A stretch of 64,000 nt of DNA. Source: Lutibacter sp. A64 (GTDB taxonomy: Bacteria > Bacteroidota > Bacteroidia > Flavobacteriales > Flavobacteriaceae). Numbering within the stretch: position 1 is the first letter of the stretch; the number at the start of each line of letters is the position of its first letter. The notes below the pieces were generated by a model that was not told where the DNA came from, made no database searches, and saw only the letters and a program-made list of their open reading frames with translations. Below are positions 54,820 through 64,000 of this stretch, piece after piece. Location: assembly GCF_022429565.1 (NCBI RefSeq), contig NZ_CP092487.1:1459001-1523000 (forward strand), read 5' to 3'. The position numbers and the translations under genes are program-made.

Positions 54820-56892
54820 ATGACAAATAATATACTTATTGAAGATCAATACAAAAGAACGAGTTTATTCGAAAAAGAAAATGTAAATTATCTAGTCCGT
54901 GTTTTAAAGAGGTTTAATACCGTACCTAAACTCAACAATATAAATATTATTACTTCTACTAAAGATCCTAAAATATTTAAAATTGTACCTAACAAATCTA
55001 TTGTAATTGGTGCATTATTTTTAAAGAATCCTACATTAGCGTTGGTATATTTAAGATATGGTATAGAATGGCAACTTTGGTACAAAGCTTTAAATAGTGA
55101 AAAAGAAGATACTATTTTATGCGATTTAGCAGCGCTTAAAGTTACCCAAATTTTTTATAAATTATTACCTAAAGATGATAAAGAGAAATTAGAAAATGTA
55201 AATTATTTTTTAATTGATTTAATTAAAAAAAATGAAGCTTTAGATACCAAATCATTATTAAAATATGAAGCCTTACAAGCTTTTCATGGCTTAAAAAACA
55301 CCAACAAGGTTTTTAAAGAATCTTGGAAACCTATTATTGAAAATTTAGCAAAACCTACCGAGTATTTATTAATGGATGGTGGAGATTTTAGATTGAATAT
55401 TGACGAGATTAATTTGTTAAATAAATACGGTTGCAGACCTTTTCCAAGACCTGAAGCATTTACTTTTGCTTCATCAACAGCAACAAGTGTTTCTAACTTT
55501 GCCTTTGATAAAACAGATAAAATAAGAAGTATTTTAATTAGAAATAGCATAAAAAATGGTTTTAAAAATGCTACAATAGATTTTTCTGAATTACTAAAAA
55601 ACAATCTTAAAAAAATATTTAAATTAAATGATGAGTGTCAAATAATTTTTTCACCATCAGGTACCGATTCTGCACTTCAAATTGCTGCTTTAACTCAAAT
55701 TATTACAGATAAAGACATTACGCATGTCTTAGTAGCTTCAGATGAAACTGGAAGTGGAGTTCCTGCAGCGTTAAAAGGTTGTCATTTTGAAAACAATACC
55801 GCCTTAAATTATCCAGTTAAAAAAGGTGATACTATCGACGGTTTTAGAGCTATTGATTTAATAAAAATCCCTTTTAAAGATGAAAATGGTACATTAAAAT
55901 CTGCAGATCAATTAGACGAAGAAATTTTTAATGCAGTTTCTGAAACCAACAAACAAGGCAGACAAGTTGTATTGCACACAATGGATCAGTCTAAATTAGG
56001 TTATCAATCACCTAGCAAAGAATTAATAGAACGTTTAAATGCGCTTCAAAATTTATCTATGCAAGTTATTGTAGATGCAGCGCAACTTAGATTAGATCCT
56101 ACAGATATTAAAAATTATTTAAATAAAGGATATATTATAACCATAACCGGAAGTAAATACTTTACAGGCCCTCCATATTCAGGTGCTTTAATTCTACCTG
56201 AAAATGTTAGCAAATTAATCAAGTCTGCAAAAAACACATTACCAAAGGGTTTAACTAAATATTACAATCATTCTAATTGGCCAACTTCATGGGATTGTGC
56301 TAAAGATTTGTCAGACGGTTATAACTATGGTTCTTATATGCGTTGGAATGCTGCCATTGTAGAAATGGATAGATATTTTAAAACACCAATTCTGTACAGA
56401 AATATGGGAATTGAAATGTTTTGTAATTTTGTTGAAGAATCTATTAAAGAAGCTACTTTTTTAGAGCCAACTTATAAGTTAGAAACAAAATCAAATAGTT
56501 ACGATAGTAAAGAGTTTGGGTTAAAAAATATTCGTACAATTTTCCCTTTCTTTATTCTTAAAAACAATGAGGTTTTATCTATTAAAAACGTAAAAAAAGT
56601 CTATACCTTATTAAATTCTGATTTATCAAATCACTTTAAAGGTTCTTCTTTAGAAATTATTAGACTTGCTGCTCAAAAATGTCATATCGGTCAAGCAGTA
56701 AATGTAAAACATGGTAGTGATATTGAAAGTGCTATTTTAAGAATTAGCTTGGGTGCCAGAGTTATTTCTGAAAGTTGGGTTAATAGAGATATCAGCTTAT
56801 ATTTTAGAAATATTGAAGCACAAATGAGTCAGATTACTATCATAATTAAAAAAATAGAATTAATTCTTAACAACCCACAATTATTGGATTAA
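54820..56892 (+). CDS. PLP-dependent fold-type I enzyme with a long N-terminal extension
   Basis: 690 residues. The first 200 or so residues match nothing I recognise. The rest is an aminotransferase class V-like fold: FPRPEAFTFASSTATSVSN (about 210-228), the cofactor-binding FSPSGTDSALQIAAL, VVLHTMDQSKLGYQSPS, VDAAQLRLDP with the pyridine-binding Asp, and the Schiff-base Lys446 in ITGSKYFTGPPYSGAL. It is therefore likely a real PLP enzyme, but the substrate is unknown; desulfurase, decarboxylase or transaminase are all open. It appears coupled to the small gene at 54319. Confidence 0.75.
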   Translation: MTNNILIEDQYKRTSLFEKENVNYLVRVLKRFNTVPKLNNINIITSTKDPKIFKIVPNKSIVIGALFLKNPTLALVYLRYGIEWQLWYKALNSEKEDTILCDLAALKVTQIFYKLLPKDDKEKLENVNYFLIDLIKKNEALDTKSLLKYEALQAFHGLKNTNKVFKESWKPIIENLAKPTEYLLMDGGDFRLNIDEINLLNKYGCRPFPRPEAFTFASSTATSVSNFAFDKTDKIRSILIRNSIKNGFKNATIDFSELLKNNLKKIFKLNDECQIIFSPSGTDSALQIAALTQIITDKDITHVLVASDETGSGVPAALKGCHFENNTALNYPVKKGDTIDGFRAIDLIKIPFKDENGTLKSADQLDEEIFNAVSETNKQGRQVVLHTMDQSKLGYQSPSKELIERLNALQNLSMQVIVDAAQLRLDPTDIKNYLNKGYIITITGSKYFTGPPYSGALILPENVSKLIKSAKNTLPKGLTKYYNHSNWPTSWDCAKDLSDGYNYGSYMRWNAAIVEMDRYFKTPILYRNMGIEMFCNFVEESIKEATFLEPTYKLETKSNSYDSKEFGLKNIRTIFPFFILKNNEVLSIKNVKKVYTLLNSDLSNHFKGSSLEIIRLAAQKCHIGQAVNVKHGSDIESAILRISLGARVISESWVNRDISLYFRNIEAQMSQITIIIKKIELILNNPQLLD

Positions 56893-57080
56893 ATTCACTA
56901 ACTAATTCTATTGCTACAGCAATAAGAATTTAAATTAGAACTTTTCGTATAAAGAATCGTAACATAATATGTTTCTTAATAATTAATTATCGTAGTTTTA
57001 TAAACGTAAATTATGACAAAAAAACAGAACTTTGGTTATACAAATCCAGTATTCGAAACCTTAGAAACTAACTAAAAATA

Positions 57081-58268
57081 ATGAGGAACCTATTATTAAT
57101 AATGCTATTTCCTTTTTATTGTTATTCTCAAAACGCTGAAATTAAACCTTATGTTCAATCTTTAAAAAACATAGAAAAAACTACCGCTAAAGATTACATT
57201 ATACAACAATTTAAAGAACACGATATTGTAATTTTATGTGAAAGAGACCACAGTGATATTTCGCAATACGAATTGATAAAAGAAATTTTATCTGACAATT
57301 ATTTTAAAAAGCATGTAAAAAATGTTTTTACTGAAATTGGAGTAATAAATCTTCAGCCAGAAATAACTAAATTTCTAAAAACACGTAGATTAGACAGTCT
57401 TTATGTAGATAAAAAGTTAAATGAATTTCAACAAAACGCTTCCTTCTACCCTGTTTGGGAAAGATTTCCATATTATTATTTTTTAAGAACTATTTACAAT
57501 ATTAATAATACCTCTAAAAATCAAATTTCACTGTATCCTTCCGATTCTGAATTTGATTGGAATCAGATAAAAACAGTTGAAGACTACACTCGAGAATATG
57601 AGATTGAAATTGAACCAAGAGATAGTATTATAGCATATAATATAATTAACCAATACGAAAAAATAAAAGCTAAAAATAACAAAAAAGCACTCATTATTTT
57701 AAATATTAGACACGCTTATAAAATACATACAATTACACCTGACAATACAATTGTTAAAAATGCAGGGAAATACCTGTCTGATTATTTTGGAGAAAAGGCT
57801 GTAAGTATTTTATCTAACCGCCCTATTTTTTATAAAAGCGAAAAAGGGTGGAATTATAAGCTAATTAAAGATGGAAAATGGGATGCAGCTTTTAAGTTTA
57901 TGAATATTGATAATATTGGTTTTGATTTTAATAATTCGTATTTTGGAAACGATAGTTTCGATTTACAAGAAGTTAAAAACAAATTGAAATATAAAAATGT
58001 TTTTGACGGATTTGTTTTTTATAAAACTATAGAAGAGCACAATTTAGTAGACTATTTTAACGGTCTTATCTCAAAAGATTTTGAAAAAGAATTCTTTAGA
58101 AGACTTACAATTCAATTAGAGTATTTTGAAAATACTACACTACTAGAAAAACTTAAAGACCAAAATTTTAGAGAAAAAGTATTAAATGAATGGACAACTA
58201 AAAGAATTAGAAAATATCAAAATTTTGAGTATTTAATAGGAAGTAGAGATAAATACCTAGACAAATAA
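57081..58268 (+). CDS. Exported TIKI/EreA/ChaN-like protein
   Basis: 395 residues with a signal peptide (about 1-16, LLLIMLFPFYCYSQ). The segment HDIVILCERDHSDISQYELI, the downstream FTEIGV, and the conserved LIILNIRHAYK suggest the EreA/ChaN/TIKI superfamily of hydrolases, in which Glu and His residues like these bind the active centre. Characterised members include erythromycin esterases and haem-related ChaN. Substrate cannot be inferred. It heads a plus-strand run of three exported hydrolase-like genes, with 18- and 34-base gaps. Confidence 0.65.
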   Translation: MRNLLLIMLFPFYCYSQNAEIKPYVQSLKNIEKTTAKDYIIQQFKEHDIVILCERDHSDISQYELIKEILSDNYFKKHVKNVFTEIGVINLQPEITKFLKTRRLDSLYVDKKLNEFQQNASFYPVWERFPYYYFLRTIYNINNTSKNQISLYPSDSEFDWNQIKTVEDYTREYEIEIEPRDSIIAYNIINQYEKIKAKNNKKALIILNIRHAYKIHTITPDNTIVKNAGKYLSDYFGEKAVSILSNRPIFYKSEKGWNYKLIKDGKWDAAFKFMNIDNIGFDFNNSYFGNDSFDLQEVKNKLKYKNVFDGFVFYKTIEEHNLVDYFNGLISKDFEKEFFRRLTIQLEYFENTTLLEKLKDQNFREKVLNEWTTKRIRKYQNFEYLIGSRDKYLDK

Positions 58269-58286
58269 AATACTAGACACACAATT

Positions 58287-59321
58287 ATGAATAAAAAAAA
58301 CAAAACACTAATAATAAGAATTATACTTTTAGTTGGTACAATTGTTTCTATGTTCTTTGTGCCCTGGCTTTTAGTAAAGGCTTGGATACTTCCATTGCCT
58401 AATACAGTTCAAGAACAGTTAGACGAAGCCATTGGTCATGGCTTTGATGGAATGATTGTTTATGTAGACCAAAAAAGCAAACCTTCTCAATATTATACTG
58501 CTGGCTGGCACAATAGAGAGTTAAAGATTCCTGCAAAACCAAATGCACTATTTAAAATTGCAAGCATTAGCAAATTATATGATGCTGTTGCAGTAACAAA
58601 ATTGGTAGGTGAAAAACGCCTTTCTCTAGATAAAACTATTGCAGATTACCTACCAGAACTTGTTGGAAAAATTGAAAATGCTGAAAAAATCACCTTAAGA
58701 TTAATGCTACAACACAGAAGTGGCATTCCTAATTTTACAGACACTCCAAATTTTTGGGCAACCCCAACAGAAACTTATGAAGAAAGTTTAGCTTTAATTT
58801 TAAACAAGCCATCAAATTTTAAACCAGGACAAGATTACGAATATTGCAACACCAATTATCTTTTAATTAACAAAATAATGGATAACGAACTAGGTTATGA
58901 AAACTTTCGATTTATTCAAGAAAAAATTTTAACCCCTCTAAATCTTAACAACACCTTTAGTTCTTTAGATAAAGTGAATATAGATAATGTAATGAGTGGC
59001 TACCACCAAAACCACCCTTTTGATTTAAAGGAAGATGAACACGGTATGCTAGCTACAGCAGAAGATGTAGGTACTTTTTTAAGAGCATTAAATACTGGCA
59101 GTTTATTTGAGCCAGGAGAACAAGAAATATATTCTTCTATTTATAAGTATGAACATGCAGGTTGGGTTCCTGGCTACCAAAGTTTTGCAAAATACCATAA
59201 AGATATTGATGCTGTTATTATTGAATTTTATAGCACAACAGATTCTAAATTGTACTTGTGGAATGTATCGGAAATTATAAACAATCGGATTGTAAAAATC
59301 CTAAAAAAAGATACTAAATAA
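58287..59321 (+). CDS. Membrane-anchored serine hydrolase (beta-lactamase/D-peptidase fold)
   Basis: 344 residues. A single N-terminal membrane helix (about 8-28) anchors an extracytoplasmic domain. The class C-type motif SxxK is seen as FKIASISKLYDAVAV (near 90), the Y-x-N motif as DYEYCNTNYLL (near 190), and the closing H-x-G-type motif in EHAGWVPGYQSFAKYH. Members are D-Ala-D-Ala peptidases, esterases or beta-lactamases. Resistance should not be inferred from the fold alone. Operon partner of the EreA-like and NAGPA-like genes. Confidence 0.85.
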   Translation: MNKKNKTLIIRIILLVGTIVSMFFVPWLLVKAWILPLPNTVQEQLDEAIGHGFDGMIVYVDQKSKPSQYYTAGWHNRELKIPAKPNALFKIASISKLYDAVAVTKLVGEKRLSLDKTIADYLPELVGKIENAEKITLRLMLQHRSGIPNFTDTPNFWATPTETYEESLALILNKPSNFKPGQDYEYCNTNYLLINKIMDNELGYENFRFIQEKILTPLNLNNTFSSLDKVNIDNVMSGYHQNHPFDLKEDEHGMLATAEDVGTFLRALNTGSLFEPGEQEIYSSIYKYEHAGWVPGYQSFAKYHKDIDAVIIEFYSTTDSKLYLWNVSEIINNRIVKILKKDTK

Positions 59322-59355
59322 TTGGCTCAACGTTTATTAAATAAAGCTCTAAAAA

Positions 59356-60177
59356 ATGCAACATAAAAACCATCTTTCAATTTTACTGATTATTTTTACT
59401 GTTTTTATTACTTATAGTCAGCAAAAAAAAGAATTAAACAGTCAAAAAAAATCTATAGATGAAGCCTTAGAATTTATTCAAATAAAAACAGATACTCTCT
59501 TTAACAGCAATCAAACAATAAGTCTTTTAGTATTGCAAAAAAAAGCAGCTAACAAATACAACTTAGCTTTTGGCTATAACCATACAAAATTAGTACAAAC
59601 AAGCACAATTGCCAAAAACAACAACGCTATTGCAGCTATAAATGGAGGTTTTTTTAATATGAAAAATGGTGGAAGTGTTACTTATTTTGAAGTAAATGAT
59701 ACTGTTATTAACAAAACAAGCAATCCAAAAAATAAATTAATGAATGGAGCTATTATTATTGAAAACAATTTTGACATTAAAATACAACCTGCCAATTCAG
59801 ATCTTTTTTATGAAGCTTCAAAACAAGAATCTGCAGTATTAATTACTGGACCGTTACTTTTATCAAATTCAGAAACCTTAAAGTTACCAAACATGAAATT
59901 TGTAAATAACAGACATCCAAGAACTTGCTTGTGTAAAACCGAAGAATCTGTAATCTTAATCACTATTGATGGACGTCAAAAAGAAGCACACGGAATGAAC
60001 TTAATGGAAACTCAAGATTTTCTAAAATCTTTAAATTGTATAAATGCTATTAACCTAGATGGTGGTGGGTCAACAACTATGTGGATTCAAGATAAAGGGA
60101 TTGTTAATTTTCCTAGTGATATAACAGGTGAAAGACCAGTAGCTAATGCTTTATTAATACTAGAAAAAGTAAAATAA
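59356..60177 (+). CDS. NAGPA-type phosphodiester glycosidase family protein
   Basis: 273 residues with a signal peptide (about 1-22, FTVFITYSQ end). The core motifs AIAAINGGFFNMKNGGSVTY, NNRHPRTCLCKTEE and INLDGGGSTTMWIQDKG, plus GERPVANALLI, match the phosphodiester glycosidase (NAGPA) family, whose human member uncovers mannose 6-phosphate. Bacterial members act on exopolysaccharide or teichoic-acid-like phosphodiesters. Substrate unknown. It is the last gene of the exported hydrolase run. Confidence 0.9.
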   Translation: MQHKNHLSILLIIFTVFITYSQQKKELNSQKKSIDEALEFIQIKTDTLFNSNQTISLLVLQKKAANKYNLAFGYNHTKLVQTSTIAKNNNAIAAINGGFFNMKNGGSVTYFEVNDTVINKTSNPKNKLMNGAIIIENNFDIKIQPANSDLFYEASKQESAVLITGPLLLSNSETLKLPNMKFVNNRHPRTCLCKTEESVILITIDGRQKEAHGMNLMETQDFLKSLNCINAINLDGGGSTTMWIQDKGIVNFPSDITGERPVANALLILEKVK

Positions 60178-60232
60178 TGTAAAACCAAATATTAAAATTG
60201 GTAATTTCAGTATCTAAAATTGTAAAAAAATC

Positions 60233-61075
60233 CTAATCAATTAAATTTCCTTTCAATTTTAATTCTGCCTGTTTGTAACCAATATTTTTAACATACTTAC
60301 TTGTACTAACATCATCATAAACTATATATCCTAAATTTTCATTAAAATAGAGATTAAATAACGCTGTAGTAGAATACAATCCTGTTACAGAAGCATTAGA
60401 CGTAAACACATTAATTTCTCCCTCTTCATTTGGATAAATCATATCAGATTCTTTGGTTAAAGTAGTACTAAAAATATTACTTCCTGCTGTTTCTGGCATT
60501 ACAACATCTTTAAATTCAGTAGTTCTTAATGTAAGTCGTATAGGATAATTTCCAACGTTTTTCCATGTATCAATTTCTAAACCATTATAATTTGTATTTA
60601 TTGGTAAATCTGGTATGCTAATTTCAGAATTACTAAATAAAATTGGCTGTTCTGTATCTACAATTATTCTATAAATTTTAGAATCTGAACCATCTGAATT
60701 TGTAACTTTAAAATCAACTGTGTTTGGATAGCTAAAATCTATAAAAGCACCAACATTTGTTGTATATGTATTAAAAATTCCATTATTGATTCTATATTCA
60801 ATATTTGCACCTTCAAATGTTATAGTTGGATTTATTTTTGAATACTCCACAACCGATGGAAACAAACAAATAACCAACGAATCTACCGCTTGAATGTTTG
60901 CTGCAATTACAGAAAACGAATGCTTTTTTGATAACATATCAAAACTAGTAATTGCTATTTTTTCTACTGTAACTTCTTCTATAAGTTCATCATCTTTTGC
61001 ATCAGAAGTACAAGCAGCGAAAAAAATTAGTGTAATTATTAAACCAAGAAACAGATACTTTTTTAAGGGGTTCAT
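60233..61075 (-). CDS. Lipoprotein with two extracytoplasmic beta domains
   Basis: 280 residues. A lipoprotein signal ends in FFAACTS, so it should be attached to a membrane, probably the outer one. The first half (about 40-140) resembles a DUF5018-like beta-sandwich (SFDMLSKKHSFSVI, then VDFKVTNSDGSDSKIYRIIV). The second half (about 150-275) has no family I can name. Domains of this type often occur in Bacteroidota surface glycan proteins. It is convergent with the NAGPA gene. Confidence 0.7.
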   Translation of the reverse strand: MNPLKKYLFLGLIITLIFFAACTSDAKDDELIEEVTVEKIAITSFDMLSKKHSFSVIAANIQAVDSLVICLFPSVVEYSKINPTITFEGANIEYRINNGIFNTYTTNVGAFIDFSYPNTVDFKVTNSDGSDSKIYRIIVDTEQPILFSNSEISIPDLPINTNYNGLEIDTWKNVGNYPIRLTLRTTEFKDVVMPETAGSNIFSTTLTKESDMIYPNEEGEINVFTSNASVTGLYSTTALFNLYFNENLGYIVYDDVSTSKYVKNIGYKQAELKLKGNLID

Positions 61076-61474
61076 TTATAAAAATATATTTAATTTAAAA
61101 ATGTAATAATAATTCTATATTGTGAATGCACAAATTTATTTTGATAAGATTTAAGCTGAAACTATATACCATTTATAACTGAACTTTTAACTAAATAACG
61201 GGTAGAATTCAAACACGTATTTCAATAAATATTTATTCATTATTTAAACCCATAACAAATTATAAAACCTTTTACGCTTCAATATTAAAAAAAATCAGTT
61301 CGAGTAATTTTTCAAAAAAAATGAAAAAAAATTATATCGAGAACTATTAATCACAATTAAATTAAGCAAAAAAAATGCTTAAAACTCACTCGAAATAATG
61401 TGGTTTTTTCTTCAAAATACTCAACGTGTTAATTAACTTTTATACACTTTAAGATTAAGCTTAAAACACTTTAG
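61076..61474. other. Gap between the lipoprotein and symporter genes
   Basis: No gene was found. It contains a weak hairpin TTAAGC / GCTTAA (61362-61382) that may end the symporter transcript, and an inverted pair TTCGAGT (61299-61305) / ACTCGAA (61388-61394) of unknown meaning. The lipoprotein promoter should lie here but no clear element was found. Confidence 0.45.
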
Positions 61475-63157
61475 TTAAACAGTTTCTAAATCTGTATTTT
61501 TAATAAAAGCTTGCAATAAAATAGCAATTCCTATTACCAATGCACACCCAAACAAATTAAGCCATAAATACGGCATCCAATCGAGCCACCAACCAATAAT
61601 AACAATTGCTTGAGTAATAATAGCAGCTACAAAAACTGCATTTCCTTTAACAAACTTTATAAAAAATGCTAATAAAAATATACCTAAAACATTGCCATAA
61701 AAAATTGAGCCTATAATATTTACCAATTGAATTAAATTATCGAATAAACTAGCGAAACAGGCAACTAATATTGCCATAATTCCCCAAGCTAATGTAAACC
61801 ACTTAGATGCGTTTACAAAGTAACGCTCAGATTTTTCACCTTTTACATTGCGCTTAAATAAATCCATTGCAGTTGTACTTGCCAATGCATTTAATTCTGA
61901 AGCTGTACTAGACATTGCTGCAGATAAAATAACAGCTAACAACAAACCTATTAAACCTCGTGGCAAATTATTTAAAATAAAATGAATAAAAACATAATCT
62001 TTATCGTTGGTTTCTGCATTACTATCTGCTTTTTTAATCAACTCTTTTGCTTCAGTTCTATTTTCAATTTCTAAAGTATTTAACTTTTGAATTTCAGCAA
62101 GTAAAGCTTCATTATTTAAATCTTCCCCGTAATTTAAATTTGCTTCAGATTTTAAAACTTCTATTTCTTTGTGCTTATTTTCTAATGCTAAATATTCTTC
62201 TGCATGTTCAGAATTTTTAACAATTTCTGTAGCTGCCGGATTAAAATTTAAAGGCGAAGCATTAAACTGATAAAACACAAAAACCATAACACCAACCAAC
62301 AATATAAAAAACTGCATTGGCACTTTTAACAAACCGTTAAAAATAAGTCCTAATTGCATTTCTTTCATAGATTTACCAGACAAATAACGTTGTACTTGAC
62401 TTTGATCTGTACCAAAATAAGACAATGCTAAAAATGTTCCTCCAATAATTCCACTCCAAAAAGTATAACGATTATCTAAGTTAAAAGAGAAATCTAGCAC
62501 TTCCATTTTACCACTTGCACCAGCGATTTTTAAAGCTTTAGAGAATGAAATATCAGCAGGTAAATAACTTACTATTAAATAAAAAGCGATAAACATTCCT
62601 CCAAAAATTACAGCCATTTGTTGCTTTTGAGTAACACTTACTGCCTTTGTTCCACCAGTTACAGTATAAATTATAACCAATATACCAATTATAATATTTA
62701 ACGTGGTTAAATCCCAGCCTAACACCGCTGATAAAATAATTGCTGGTGCAAAAATAGTAATCCCTGCCGCCAAACCTCTCTGAACTAAAAATAGAATTGC
62801 TGCTAAACTTCTAGTTTTTAAATCGAATCTTTTTTCTAAAAATTCATAGGCAGTAAAAACTTTTAAACGATGGTAAATAGGAATAAATACCAAACAAATA
62901 ACCACCATTGCAATTGGCAATCCGAAGTAGAATTGCACAAAGCCCATTCCGCTATGAAAAGCTTGCCCAGGAGTTGATAAAAATGTTATTGCACTAGCTT
63001 GTGTTGCCATAACAGACAAACCGATTGTCCACCATTTAGCTTCACTTCCACCCTTAATATAATCTGTTACATTTTTACTCCCTTTAGTTTTATAAGCACC
63101 GTAAGAAACAATAAATAACAAGGTTCCAATAAGTATAATCCAGTCTAATTGTTCCAT
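61475..63157 (-). CDS. Sodium:solute symporter (SSS family)
   Basis: 560 residues with about 13 membrane helices. VTDYIKGGSEAKWWTIGLSVMATQASA, FLSTPGQAFHSGMGFVQFY and AMSSTASELNALASTTAMDL are family marks. A charged cytoplasmic insert of about 80 residues (roughly 305-385) interrupts the helices. It imports an organic solute with sodium. It forms a tight operon with a small membrane protein and a PIG-L deacetylase (gaps of 3 and 2 bases), a linkage seen in Bacteroidota; the solute could be a deacetylated amino sugar (inference). Confidence 0.9.
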   Translation of the reverse strand: MEQLDWIILIGTLLFIVSYGAYKTKGSKNVTDYIKGGSEAKWWTIGLSVMATQASAITFLSTPGQAFHSGMGFVQFYFGLPIAMVVICLVFIPIYHRLKVFTAYEFLEKRFDLKTRSLAAILFLVQRGLAAGITIFAPAIILSAVLGWDLTTLNIIIGILVIIYTVTGGTKAVSVTQKQQMAVIFGGMFIAFYLIVSYLPADISFSKALKIAGASGKMEVLDFSFNLDNRYTFWSGIIGGTFLALSYFGTDQSQVQRYLSGKSMKEMQLGLIFNGLLKVPMQFFILLVGVMVFVFYQFNASPLNFNPAATEIVKNSEHAEEYLALENKHKEIEVLKSEANLNYGEDLNNEALLAEIQKLNTLEIENRTEAKELIKKADSNAETNDKDYVFIHFILNNLPRGLIGLLLAVILSAAMSSTASELNALASTTAMDLFKRNVKGEKSERYFVNASKWFTLAWGIMAILVACFASLFDNLIQLVNIIGSIFYGNVLGIFLLAFFIKFVKGNAVFVAAIITQAIVIIGWWLDWMPYLWLNLFGCALVIGIAILLQAFIKNTDLETV

Positions 63158-63160
63158 AGT

Positions 63161-63265
63161 TTACGAAAAGAATTTCATTATTATATAAAATAATACAATG
63201 TAAACTGCATTAGCAACCAACACAGCAGTATATTCTTTTTTCCAAATATATTTAGGTTGTTCCAT
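63161..63265 (-). CDS. 34-residue membrane protein between the PIG-L and symporter genes
   Basis: Sequence MEQPKYIWKKEYTAVLVANA, continuing as VYIVLFYIIMKFFS. One hydrophobic helix (about 14-32). It starts 2 bases after the PIG-L stop and ends 3 bases before the symporter start, which strongly supports translation. The first three residues, MEQ, are the same as those of the symporter. It is probably a small subunit or partner of the transporter, comparable to the small proteins paired with other SSS carriers, but this is inference. Confidence 0.75.
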   Translation of the reverse strand: MEQPKYIWKKEYTAVLVANAVYIVLFYIIMKFFS

Positions 63266-63267
63266 GG

Positions 63268-64000
63268 TTAGTTTTTTAACGGTTTTTCGACGTTATTTTT
63301 CCCAATTGAAAGCATATTTGCAAACAATTTATAAGCTCCAGAAACACCTGCTGGCAATTCTCTAAAAAAGCTCAAACCCGTGTAAATAAAATTACCTTCT
63401 CCGTATTTTGCCACTAGTAAACTTCCATTTTTTGGAGTTTCATTTTTATCGTTCATACTTAAAATTGCTTCATAGTTTGAATCCCATTCATTTGGAAAAT
63501 ACAAACCTCTTTCTTGTACCCAACCATTAAAATCTTCTTTTGAAATTTTATTGGGATAATTTAACAATTCGTGATTTGCTTTTAAAATACGTACTTCAGA
63601 GTTTTCATCTGTAACTCTATCTCTTGAAAGACTTAATGGATATGGAGCAACCTTAGCTACTTTTAATCCTCTATTGGTATTGTATTGCACAATTAAAGTC
63701 CCACCATTTTTTACATAATTATGTAAATTATCTTGATAAAACTTAGCTCTATCACTTGTATTGTAAGTTCTAATTCCTAAAACAACAGCATCAAAATTTT
63801 GTAATTTTTCTGGTGTTACTTCATCTTCATTCAATTCTACAACTGTATAACCAATTTGACGCAAACTTGTTGGAATAACATCTCCAGCTCCTTGAATATA
63901 ACCAATAACCTGACCTTTCTTCTCAATATTTAAACGCACTACTTTTGCTTCTGATGGCATTACTACGGATTGAAATGGAATGTGATTATAATCAACTTCA
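63268..64000 (-). CDS. PIG-L family deacetylase, C-terminal part (partial)
   Basis: About 244 residues; the frame stays open through the right edge, and the upstream codons read EVDYNHIPFQSVVMPSEAKV, so ATG 63960 is internal. This C-terminal region of roughly 830-residue Bacteroidota PIG-L/LmbE proteins is a glutamine-amidotransferase-like alpha/beta domain (GQVIGYIQGAGDVIPTSLRQ, FDAVVLGIRTYNTSDRAKFY, GEGNFIYTGLSFFRELPAG). The deacetylase part with its zinc site lies outside the window. First of a three-gene operon with the small membrane protein and the symporter. Confidence 0.8.
   Translation of the reverse strand, partial: EVDYNHIPFQSVVMPSEAKVVRLNIEKKGQVIGYIQGAGDVIPTSLRQIGYTVVELNEDEVTPEKLQNFDAVVLGIRTYNTSDRAKFYQDNLHNYVKNGGTLIVQYNTNRGLKVAKVAPYPLSLSRDRVTDENSEVRILKANHELLNYPNKISKEDFNGWVQERGLYFPNEWDSNYEAILSMNDKNETPKNGSLLVAKYGEGNFIYTGLSFFRELPAGVSGAYKLFANMLSIGKNNVEKPLKN

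Noticed and set aside
58287..59321. Antibiotic-resistance beta-lactamase
   Set aside because: The SxxK serine hydrolase fold is shared by many peptidases and esterases; nothing in the sequence or neighbours indicates drug hydrolysis.

Overview
The window is about 30% GC by eye, densely coded and chromosomal. It reads as a marine or gliding member of the Flavobacteriaceae (Bacteroidota). Supporting signs are the gliding genes gldF and gldG, the Bacteroidota-type GlmU with an alternative N-terminal domain, a flavobacterial zeaxanthin operon, a CarB that lacks its C-terminal regulatory domain, and promoters of the TTG-N19-TAnnTTTG type. No rRNA, tRNA, IS element or CRISPR array was seen.

Layout. 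1-5177: the end of an EF-G paralogue, then a same-strand run of a small Cys-rich membrane protein, a glycosyltransferase, an ECF sigma factor, an Nramp-like transporter and lipA. 5178-14183: an OB-fold lipoprotein, ung and mutS2 (divergent), the alternative GlmU, a HEPN protein and nifJ. 14372-23283, all on the minus strand: a photoprotection block. A CarH-type B12 photoreceptor repressor is followed by crtI, crtB, an unknown gene, crtZ, a lycopene cyclase, photolyase, glutathione peroxidase, TspO, an SRPBCC protein, a CIA30 protein and a frameshifted small gene. carH and crtI share a promoter plus palindrome arrangement that is a good candidate CarH operator. 23377-43885: mostly housekeeping (carB, rpmH, aquaporin, glucan phosphorylase-like protein, pyrG, yidC, purC, phoH, gldF, gldG), with a tandemly duplicated unknown gene at 33945-35028, two DUF2911 proteins and two short-unit tandem repeats.

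44295-50343 is the main accessory region: four tightly overlapping plus-strand genes that look like a DNA-targeting, probably anti-phage, system. They encode (i) a 734-aa DNA-binding protein joining RNA polymerase alpha-CTD-like modules, a sigma region 4 helix-turn-helix, winged-helix segments and helicase-associated domains, (ii) a 60-aa protein, (iii) a DndD-like SMC/ABC ATPase, and (iv) a DndE-like domain fused to a HerA/FtsK-type ATPase. The sulfur chemistry of the Dnd phosphorothioation pathway (DndC, DndA) is absent. This is my best candidate for an under-described system.

50645-64000: a putative secreted zinc peptidase, a fatty-acid-CoA ligase, a decayed exported gene, an unusual PLP-enzyme pair, several exported hydrolases (TIKI/EreA-like, serine beta-lactamase fold, NAGPA-type phosphodiester glycosidase), a lipoprotein, and a three-gene operon of PIG-L deacetylase, a 34-aa membrane protein and a sodium:solute symporter that runs off the right edge.

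All functions come from reading motifs by eye. No database search or alignment was run.
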